32,606 bases of DNA from Thiobacillus sp. UBA3361 (GTDB taxonomy: Bacteria > Pseudomonadota > Gammaproteobacteria > Burkholderiales > Thiobacillaceae), in assembly GCA_002360535.1 (NCBI GenBank), contig DEQR01000071.1, forward strand, positions 1 to 32,606, in the 5' to 3' direction. Below the pieces are notes generated by a model. The model did not search any database. It saw only the letters and a list, made by a program, of their open reading frames with translations, and was not told where the DNA came from. Positions 1 through 5,936 of the stretch are shown one piece after another. Numbering within the stretch: the first letter of the stretch is position 1; every line of letters begins with the position of its first letter. The translations under genes and the position numbers were made by a program.

Positions 1-1106
1 ATGCGGATGCGGCCGGCGCCGGGCAGCCTGTCGAGGCGGGCCGCGGCCCGCTGCCGGAAAGCCGGCCCGGTTTTCCGCCCGCGGCGATGGACCTGGGCAG
101 CTTCAGGCCCCAGAAATCCGCTCCCCAGCACGAGGGGTCGCCGTCACCGGCGCCCGCCCCGGCAGGGCACCCTGAACCCCAGGTGCCGCCGGTCGCCGAG
201 CTTCAGCCCGCAGCTGCCTCGCCGGCGCCTGCCGCCACGCGGGCCAGCGCCGAAGCGGCCGCGCAGCAGGCGGCCCCCTCCCCGTTCGAGGCGGAAAGCC
301 CACTGGACGAAGAAATCGAATACGTGGCCCGGCTGCGCTTCACCCGGCCGGTGTTCGTCTCCTACAACACCTTGATGGACAGGCTGCGCAAGGTGGGCAA
401 GGCGGTCCGCGCCATGGGCCGGCGCGCCGACGGCGGCTGGGATGTCCTTGCCGGCCACCCCTCCAGCGCTTACGAGTCCCTGGAATTCGGTGTCCTGCTG
501 GCCGACCGTAATGGTGCCCTGGGCGCCGAGCAACTGGAGCAGTACTGCCGGGCCTTGTACGACTTCGCGGCCGAAGAGGGCGGCGCGGTATCCTGCCCCG
601 ACAAGCGTACCGCCCTGGACAAGGCGCGGGATCTGGACCTGTTCTGCGTGGATGTCGATGTGCTGATCGGCCTGAACGTCATGGCCCGCGATGCACGGCC
701 GTTCAGCGGCGTGGAGATTGACCGCCTGGCGACCGAGGCTGGCCTCAGGCTGGGCATGGACGGTGCCTATTACCTGGAGGACCAGGACGGCCTGGCCCTG
801 TTCTCCCTGGCCAACCAGGAGGACCAGCCCTTCCGCGCCGGCGGTGTCGGCGTGGATACCCACGGGCTGTCCCTGATCTTCGACGTGCCCCGCGTGCGCG
901 ACGGCGTCAACGTGTTCGACCGCATGACCGCCCTCGGCCGGCAGATGGCCGACAGCCTGGGGGGCCGGCTGGTGGACGACAACGGCCGCATCGTTACCCA
1001 GGACAGCCTGCAGAAGGACCGCAAGCGCCTCAACGACTACTTTGCCCGCATGCAGGCGCGCGGCATCCCGGCCGGCGGCGAGCGCGCCCTGCGTCTGTTC
1101 GCATGA
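1..1106 (+). CDS. zipA: Cell division protein ZipA, C-terminal part (5' end outside window)
   Basis: The reading frame is open from base 3, so the gene begins before the window; the membrane anchor is not seen. The first ~100 codons are a Pro/Ala-rich linker, as usual in ZipA. From about base 315 comes a globular domain with motifs of the ZipA FtsZ-binding domain, including DVDVLIGLNVMA, LFSLANQE and a C-terminal GGRLVDDNGR segment. In this family the domain binds the FtsZ C-terminal peptide and ties the Z ring to the inner membrane. The gene is followed directly by ligA, whose ribosome binding site (GAGG, 1105-1108) overlaps the zipA stop codon, so the two are probably co-transcribed and coupled. 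The order zipA-ligA is common in proteobacteria, usually behind smc. Identity is based on recalled family motifs. Confidence 0.88.
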   Translation, partial: ADAAGAGQPVEAGRGPLPESRPGFPPAAMDLGSFRPQKSAPQHEGSPSPAPAPAGHPEPQVPPVAELQPAAASPAPAATRASAEAAAQQAAPSPFEAESPLDEEIEYVARLRFTRPVFVSYNTLMDRLRKVGKAVRAMGRRADGGWDVLAGHPSSAYESLEFGVLLADRNGALGAEQLEQYCRALYDFAAEEGGAVSCPDKRTALDKARDLDLFCVDVDVLIGLNVMARDARPFSGVEIDRLATEAGLRLGMDGAYYLEDQDGLALFSLANQEDQPFRAGGVGVDTHGLSLIFDVPRVRDGVNVFDRMTALGRQMADSLGGRLVDDNGRIVTQDSLQKDRKRLNDYFARMQARGIPAGGERALRLFA

Positions 1107-1116
1107 GGCGCCGGGC

Positions 1117-3183
1117 GTGACGCGTGACCCGGAGGCACGGGCCGCCGAGTTGCGCCGGCTGATCGAGGAGGCCAACCACAACTACTACGTCCTCGATGCG
1201 CCGACTATTTCCGACGCCGAGTACGACCGGCTGTTCCGGGAATTGCAGGCCTTGGAGGCCGAACATCCCAAGCTACGCAGTCCGGATTCTCCCACCCAGC
1301 GGGTGGGCGGCAAGGCCACCGCCGCCTTCGCGCCGGTCCGGCACGCGGTGCCTATGTTGTCGATCCGCACCGAGACCAACAGCGAGCCGGAGGGAGCGCT
1401 CAACTTCGACGCCCGCATGCGCCGCGAACTGCGCCTCGGTGATGACGATCCCCTCGTCGAATACGCCTGCGAACTGAAGTTCGACGGTTTGGCCATCAAC
1501 CTGCGCTATGAACGGGGCGTGCTGGTCCAGGCCGCCACCCGGGGCGACGGCGAGACCGGCGAGGACGTGACCCACAACGTCCGTACCATCGAATCCATCC
1601 CCTCCCGGCTGCGCACCGAGACGCCGCCGGAGGTATTGGAAGTGCGCGGCGAGGCCTACATGAGCCGGCCCGATTTCGAGCGCTACAACGCCAAGCAGCG
1701 TGCCAATGGGGGCACGCCCCTAGTCAACCCGCGCAACGGCGCCGCCGGCAGCATCCGCCAGCTGGACCCGGCCCTGGCCGCGCAACGGCCGCTGTCCTTC
1801 TTCGCCTACGGCCTGGGCGAGGTGCGCGGCTGGGGCGCGGACAACCGGGATTGGCCGGCCACCCACAGCGGCGTGCTCGACCGGCTGGCCTCCTGGGGGG
1901 TGCCGGTCAACGACGATCGCGCCGTGGTCCATGGCGGCCGGGCACTGGCGGACTACCACCGTGCCATCGCTGCCCGCCGCGACAGTCTGTCCTTCGACAT
2001 CGACGGCGTGGTCTATAAGGTCAACCGCCGCGAATTGCAGGACCGGCTGGGTTTCGTCTCCCGCGAGCCGCGCTGGGCGGTGGCCCACAAATACCCGCCC
2101 CAGGAGGAAATGACCGAGGTGCTGGGCATAGAGGTGAACGTCGGCCGCACCGGCGCGCTGACCCCGGTGGCCCGGCTGAAGCCGGTGTTCGTGGGTGGGG
2201 TGACCGTCTCCAACGCCACCCTGCACAACCAGGACGAGATCGACCGCAAGGACGTCCGGGTGGGGGACACGGTCATCGTGCGCCGGGCCGGGGACGTGAT
2301 CCCCGAGGTGGTGCAGGTAGTGGCGGATCGGCGGCCCAGCCCGGAGCCGCCGCGCTTCAACATCCTGGCCACCTACCCGGCCTGCCCCGTCTGCGGGTCG
2401 CGGGTGGTGCGGGAGGAAGGCGAGGCGGTCACCCGCTGCACCGGCGGTCTGGTCTGCGCGGCGCAGCGCAAGCAGTCCCTGCTGCACTTCGCCTCGCGGC
2501 GGGCCATGGACATCGAGGGCCTGGGCGAGAGGCTGGTGGATCAACTGGTGGAACGGGATCTGGTCCATTCCCCGGCGGACCTGTATCGCCTGGACCTGGC
2601 CACCGTGGCCGGCCTGGAGCGCATGGCCGGGAAGTCCGCCGCCAACCTGCTGGCCGCCATCGGGAAAAGCCGTTCGACTACCCTGGCCCGCTTCCTTTTC
2701 GCCCTGGGCATCGGCAATGTGGGCGAGACCACGGCCAAGGACCTGGCCCGCCATTTCGGCAGGCTGGATGAACTGATGCGAGCGGATGTGGAACGGCTCA
2801 TGCTGGTGCCAGACGTCGGCCCGGTGGTGGCCCACTCCATCGCCGACTTCTTCGCCGAGCCGCACAATCTCGAGGTTATCGCCGCCCTGCGGGTCGGCGG
2901 CGTACACTGGCCCGAGCACGAAGGGGCCGCGGTGGCCGCCGGTCCCCTGCTCGGCAAGACCGTGGTGCTCACAGGCACCCTGCCCAGCCTCAGCCGCGAA
3001 GAGGCCAAGGCCCTGATCGAAGCGGCCGGCGGCAAGGTCAGCGGCAGCGTCTCCAAGAAGACCGACTACGTGGTGGCCGGTGCCGAGGCGGGGTCCAAGT
3101 TAACGAAGGCGCAAGAACTGTCCGTTAAGGTGTTGGATGAATCCCAGCTGCTGGCATTGATCGAGACAGGACCAAAGACATGA
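1117..3183 (+). CDS. ligA: NAD-dependent DNA ligase LigA
   Basis: LigA seals 3'-OH/5'-phosphate nicks using NAD+ during replication and repair. I chose the GTG at 1117 because GAGG lies 8 bases upstream; it gives 688 residues, close to the usual ~670. An upstream ATG at 1042 would add 25 residues lying inside zipA. The N-terminal Ia domain carries NYYVLDAPTISDAEYDRL. The adenylation motif ELKFDG places the AMP-accepting lysine at residue 121. The OB fold follows (NVGRTGALTPVA), then a zinc finger (CPVCGSRV ... CTGGLVC), helix-hairpin-helix repeats and a C-terminal BRCT domain (LLGKTVVLTGTLPSLSREEA). All expected parts are present. The stop TGA overlaps the ATG of the relic galU start at 3180 (ATGA). 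Confidence 0.97.
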   Translation: MTRDPEARAAELRRLIEEANHNYYVLDAPTISDAEYDRLFRELQALEAEHPKLRSPDSPTQRVGGKATAAFAPVRHAVPMLSIRTETNSEPEGALNFDARMRRELRLGDDDPLVEYACELKFDGLAINLRYERGVLVQAATRGDGETGEDVTHNVRTIESIPSRLRTETPPEVLEVRGEAYMSRPDFERYNAKQRANGGTPLVNPRNGAAGSIRQLDPALAAQRPLSFFAYGLGEVRGWGADNRDWPATHSGVLDRLASWGVPVNDDRAVVHGGRALADYHRAIAARRDSLSFDIDGVVYKVNRRELQDRLGFVSREPRWAVAHKYPPQEEMTEVLGIEVNVGRTGALTPVARLKPVFVGGVTVSNATLHNQDEIDRKDVRVGDTVIVRRAGDVIPEVVQVVADRRPSPEPPRFNILATYPACPVCGSRVVREEGEAVTRCTGGLVCAAQRKQSLLHFASRRAMDIEGLGERLVDQLVERDLVHSPADLYRLDLATVAGLERMAGKSAANLLAAIGKSRSTTLARFLFALGIGNVGETTAKDLARHFGRLDELMRADVERLMLVPDVGPVVAHSIADFFAEPHNLEVIAALRVGGVHWPEHEGAAVAAGPLLGKTVVLTGTLPSLSREEAKALIEAAGGKVSGSVSKKTDYVVAGAEAGSKLTKAQELSVKVLDESQLLALIETGPKT

Positions 3184-3320
3184 AACGAGTTACGAAGGCC
3201 GTTTTTAGCCCCGGCCGCCCACTTCGTGGGCTTAACCCGCTGCGCGGGTTAGCCTGCACCGAACACCGCCTTGCTCCCGCATCTCGGCTTTTGATGGCCT
3301 GGAATTCGGAGGTTCTATGA
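3180..3320 (+). pseudogene. Relic 5' end of galU forming a 46-codon mini-ORF
   Basis: The first nine codons (3180-3206) encode MKRVTKAVF, exactly the first nine residues of the intact galU at 3317. The DNA matches at 23 of 27 bases, and all four differences are at third codon positions. After codon nine the frame enters unrelated sequence with two palindromes and runs to a TGA at 3318-3320. Its ATG overlaps the ligA stop and its stop overlaps the galU start, both as ATGA. The simplest reading is that the resident galU, once coupled to ligA, was broken or replaced by a divergent galU that arrived with its own upstream sequence. Whether the mini-ORF is still translated, as a coupling leader, is unknown. 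Confidence 0.65.
3217..3254. repeat. Two tandem palindromes (REP-like) upstream of galU
   Basis: Bases 3217-3231 form GCCCAC-TTC-GTGGGC. Bases 3233-3251 form TAACCCGC-TGC-GCGGGTTA, a perfect 8-bp stem, extendable by GGC/GCC if one T bulges. Two adjacent GC-rich hairpins with three-base loops resemble dispersed REP-type intergenic elements. There is no T-tract after them, so they do not look like a terminator. No second copy was noticed in this window, so repeat-family membership is inference. Confidence 0.55.
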
Positions 3321-4234
3321 AACGCGTTACCAAGGCGGTGTTTCCCGCCGCCGGCATGGGCACCCGTTTCCTGCCCGCCACCAAGGCCAACCCCAAGGAG
3401 ATGCTGCCCATCGTTGACAAGCCGCTGATCCAGTACGCGGTGGAGGAGGCGGTGGCGGCGGGCATCACCGACCTGATCTTCATCATCGGCCGCACCAAGC
3501 GGGCCATCGCCGACCACTTCGACAAGGCCTACGAGCTGGAGGTGGAACTGGAGATGAAGGGCAAACTCAAGGCCCTGGAGCAGCTGCGCGGCATGCTGCC
3601 GGACAACGTCAACTGCATCTACATCCGCCAGGCCGAGGCCCTGGGCCTGGGCCACGCGGTGCTGTGCGCCGAGCCGGCGGTGAACGACGAGCCCTTCGTG
3701 GTGCTGCTGGCCGACGACCTGATCGACGCCACGCCCGGTGTCACCAAGCAGATGTGCGACCTGTACGACTACTACCAGTGCTCGGTGGTGGGCGTGCAGA
3801 ACGTGGACCCGGAGGACACCGCCTCCTACGGCATCGTGGCCGGCGACCGGATGTCCGAGAAGGTCATGCGCATGACGCATATCGTGGAAAAGCCCAAGCC
3901 CTCCGAGGCCCCCTCGACCATGGGCGTGGTGGGCCGCTACGTGCTGACGCCGCGCATCTTCCACCACCTCCGGCAGATCGAGCGGGGGGCGGGCGGCGAA
4001 CTGCAACTCACCGACGCCATTCAGAGCTTGCTCAGGGAGCAGCAGGTGCTGGCCTATCAGTTCGACGGGGTGCGCTACGACTGCGGCTCGAAGATCGGCT
4101 ACCTGGAGGCAACCGTGGAATATGCCCTCAAGCACCCGGAACTGAGCGAGGCGTTCAGGGACTATCTGCAGTGCCGCTTCTGCGCCTCGGCCGAGGAACT
4201 CCGCCGGGGCTTCAGTTCGCCAGAAGCTGATTGA
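3317..4234 (+). CDS. galU: UTP-glucose-1-phosphate uridylyltransferase GalU
   Basis: GalU makes UDP-glucose from UTP and glucose-1-phosphate for exopolysaccharide, lipopolysaccharide and trehalose synthesis in the cytoplasm. The 305 residues match the family length. The nucleotide-binding signature is near the N-terminus (FPAAGMGTRFLPATKA), followed by KEMLPIVDKPLIQYAVEEA. LLADDLID holds metal-binding acidic residues, and IVEKP and YDCGSKIGYLEA follow. A good ribosome binding site (CGGAGG, 3307-3312) sits 4 bases before the ATG. This gene, not the relic at 3180, is the complete copy. Its 3' end overlaps the convergent nnrD by 23 bases. Confidence 0.96.
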   Translation: MKRVTKAVFPAAGMGTRFLPATKANPKEMLPIVDKPLIQYAVEEAVAAGITDLIFIIGRTKRAIADHFDKAYELEVELEMKGKLKALEQLRGMLPDNVNCIYIRQAEALGLGHAVLCAEPAVNDEPFVVLLADDLIDATPGVTKQMCDLYDYYQCSVVGVQNVDPEDTASYGIVAGDRMSEKVMRMTHIVEKPKPSEAPSTMGVVGRYVLTPRIFHHLRQIERGAGGELQLTDAIQSLLREQQVLAYQFDGVRYDCGSKIGYLEATVEYALKHPELSEAFRDYLQCRFCASAEELRRGFSSPEAD

Positions 4235-5060
4235 GCAGCCGCCGCGCGGCGTCGGGTAGTTCTCCGGCGGTGAGGCCGACGGGCCCGGTGCCGGCGGCGA
4301 CCAGTGCATCCGCGGCGGCGCCGTGCAGCCAGACACCGGCGACCGCCGCTTCCTCCGCGCCCAGGCCCTGTGCCAGCAGGGCGCCGATCATGCCCGACAG
4401 CACATCCCCCATACCGGGCGAGGCCATGCCCGGATTGCCCGTGCCATTGCGCCACAGACGGCCATCCGGCGAGGCGATAAGCGTGCCGGCGCCTTTCAGC
4501 GCCACGACACAACCCAGTTCCTCTACCAGCGCCGCGATGCTCCCGCGCCGATCCGCCTGCACGCGGGCACTGTCGGTGCCCAGCAGGCGCGCCGCTTCAC
4601 CGGGATGAGGGGTGAGCACACTCGGCTGGCGGCGGGCCTTGAGTGCCTTTCGTAGTTGCGCGTCGCCCGCCAGCAGGTTCAGGCCGTCGGCGTCCAGAAG
4701 CAAGGGGAGATCCCGATCCAGGGCGGCCGCCAGCCATTGCCGGGCAGTACCGCCGCCACCCAGGCCGGGCCCCGCCACCAGGCAGCCGGGGGCCTCGATG
4801 GCCAGACAGCGATCCGGTCCGCAGAACATTACTTCCGGCCCCGCGCAGTCCACCGCCAGACGTTCGTCCAGCAGCCCGGCGAATACCCGCCCCGCCCCCA
4901 GCCGAAGGGCGGCGCGCGCGGCGAGTATGGCGGCCCCGGCCATGCCCGGCGCGCCACCCAGGATGCCCACGCTGCCGAAGTCGCCCTTGTGGCAATCCGA
5001 CGGGCGCGGCGGCAACCAGGGCCTGATCAGTTCCGGGCCGGTGTCCAGGCAGGTCCGCAT
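4212..5060 (-). CDS. nnrD: ADP-dependent NAD(P)H-hydrate dehydratase
   Basis: The protein has the ribokinase-like fold of the NnrD/CARKD family, which dehydrates damaged NADHX and NADPHX back to NAD(P)H. Visible motifs are the N-terminal GGAPGMAGAAILAARAAL, LVAGPGLG, LLLDADGLN, LTPHPGEAARLLG and the nucleotide-binding GNPGMASPGMGDVLSGM. The last differs slightly from the common GGTGD form (here SPGMGD). At 282 residues it is the dehydratase domain alone; the NnrE epimerase half fused to it in many bacteria is absent, so an epimerase should be encoded elsewhere. The ATG at 5060 has only a weak GGAAA upstream. It is convergent with galU and divergent from the structured element at 5096. Confidence 0.92.
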   Translation of the reverse strand: MRTCLDTGPELIRPWLPPRPSDCHKGDFGSVGILGGAPGMAGAAILAARAALRLGAGRVFAGLLDERLAVDCAGPEVMFCGPDRCLAIEAPGCLVAGPGLGGGGTARQWLAAALDRDLPLLLDADGLNLLAGDAQLRKALKARRQPSVLTPHPGEAARLLGTDSARVQADRRGSIAALVEELGCVVALKGAGTLIASPDGRLWRNGTGNPGMASPGMGDVLSGMIGALLAQGLGAEEAAVAGVWLHGAAADALVAAGTGPVGLTAGELPDAARRLLNQLLAN

Positions 5061-5095
5061 GTCTTTTCCATCAATGTTGTCTATATAAGGAATGT

Positions 5096-5217
5096 ATCAC
5101 CCAAGCTTTCATGGCCGGGAAGGGTGTTGGAGTGCAATTCGCGGCCATGAACGGACCACTCGCTTCGACCCGTGGCCAGCACGGGGGAAGATCAATCTTG
5201 TGCTTGGGTGACTTTTT
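5096..5217 (+). ncRNA. Candidate structured RNA or leader/attenuator (nested inverted repeats plus T-tract)
   Basis: A perfect 10-bp helix can form between 5097-5106 (TCACCCAAGC) and 5202-5211 (GCTTGGGTGA). Inside it a second perfect 10-bp helix joins 5108-5117 (TTCATGGCCG) and 5142-5151 (CGGCCATGAA), with three more pairs beyond a G-G mismatch. A third hairpin uses GG-A-CCAC (5153-5159) and GTGGCC (5172-5177). A fourth, smaller one uses AAGA/TCTT (5188-5191/5196-5199). The closing helix is followed by C and five T (5213-5217), favouring the + strand. A -10-like TATAAG (5084-5089) would start transcription near 5096, right at the helix; no good -35 was seen. The DUF3330-like gene's RBS lies just 3' (5225-5229). 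It could be a free small RNA, a riboswitch-like attenuator, or paired protein-binding sites. I do not recognise the family. Confidence 0.5.
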
Positions 5218-5237
5218 GCAATTTGGAGGATGCGAGC

Positions 5238-5450
5238 ATGAAAGATTCAGTGACGCCGGCCGGTTCGCCCATCCTGTCCTGCGAGCAGGACGATCAATGT
5301 GAGATCGTGACCTGCAAGCAATGCCTGGATGAAATTCCCCCCTCCTTGAGGGATAATCCCGAAGCGCCCGAATATGTGGCCCACTTCTGCGGCTTGGAAT
5401 GCTATGCCGAGTGGATTGCACAGCAGGCCGAAAAGGAGCCTCCGGTATAG
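5238..5450 (+). CDS. Small cysteine-rich protein, DUF3330-like
   Basis: The ATG at 5238 is supported by GGAGG at 5225-5229, 8 bases upstream, and gives 70 residues; an upstream in-frame GTG at 5172 lies inside the structured element and is unlikely. The core reads CKQCLDEIPPS, then EYVAHFCGLECYAEW, a CxxC ... CxxxC pattern like a small zinc-binding (treble-clef or zinc-ribbon type) fold. This resembles the DUF3330 family of short proteobacterial proteins of unknown function, known to me partly from mercury-transposon contexts; the assignment is from memory. There is no signal peptide or membrane segment, so it is probably cytoplasmic. A terminator follows 19 bases after the stop. No function is proposed. 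Confidence 0.75.
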   Translation: MKDSVTPAGSPILSCEQDDQCEIVTCKQCLDEIPPSLRDNPEAPEYVAHFCGLECYAEWIAQQAEKEPPV

Positions 5451-5469
5451 CCGGGTGCTTCCCCTGATC

Positions 5470-5491
5470 AGCCGGCCCAGGCCGGCTTTTT
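5470..5491 (+). terminator. Intrinsic terminator after the DUF3330-like gene
   Basis: AGCCGGCC and GGCCGGCT form an 8-bp GC-rich stem with a 2-base loop (or 7 bp with 4 bases), followed by five T. It ends only 16 bases before the response-regulator ATG at 5508, leaving no room for a promoter between them. Confidence 0.8.
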
Positions 5492-5507
5492 CATTTCCAC
5501 GCTGCCC

Positions 5508-5900
5508 ATGAATAAACAAGAAATTCGCGTTCTGGTGGTGGATGACGACAAACTCATGCGTGAGGTCCTCAAGGCCATCCTGCGGGACGAGGGCTACGTC
5601 GTCGCCGGCGAGGCCACCAACGGCGATAGCGCCCTGGCCCTGTGTGGCAAGCTTCGTCCCGATGCGGTCTGTCTGGATGTGAACATGCCCGGAAAGTCCG
5701 GGCTGGAAGTACTCAAGTCCCTGCGCAAGGCACATCCCGACACCCGAGTCGTGATCGTCAGCGGCGACGCCAGCATGAGTACGGTGCGCGAAGCAGTCGG
5801 CCTGGGCGCCATGGGCTACATCATCAAGCCCTTCAATGCCGGCCGGGTCGCGGATACCCTGAAGGCCTGCCTGTCCGCCGGCGGCGATCCATTCGGTTAG
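5508..5900 (+). CDS. Single-domain response regulator (CheY-like receiver)
   Basis: The 130 residues are one receiver domain with no output domain. Key residues are present: acidic pocket D12/D13, phospho-acceptor D57 in CLDVNMPG, switch S85 in VIVSGD, and K107 in IIKPF. Such proteins pass on phosphate or signal through protein contacts. No histidine kinase, chemotaxis or phosphorelay gene is nearby, so its partner is unknown. The ATG at 5508 has no clear Shine-Dalgarno sequence and lies 16 bases after a terminator. Transcription therefore probably comes from read-through or from a promoter inside the upstream gene. purL starts 36 bases downstream. Family call is firm; role is unknown. Confidence 0.93.
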   Translation: MNKQEIRVLVVDDDKLMREVLKAILRDEGYVVAGEATNGDSALALCGKLRPDAVCLDVNMPGKSGLEVLKSLRKAHPDTRVVIVSGDASMSTVREAVGLGAMGYIIKPFNAGRVADTLKACLSAGGDPFG

Positions 5901-5936
5901 TCCATACATCCGATCAATCCATATCGTAGGTTTGAA

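Noticed and set aside
1..375. A frame-1 open frame at the window start
   Set aside because: It is out of frame with zipA, whose own frame is open from base 3 and has the typical linker.
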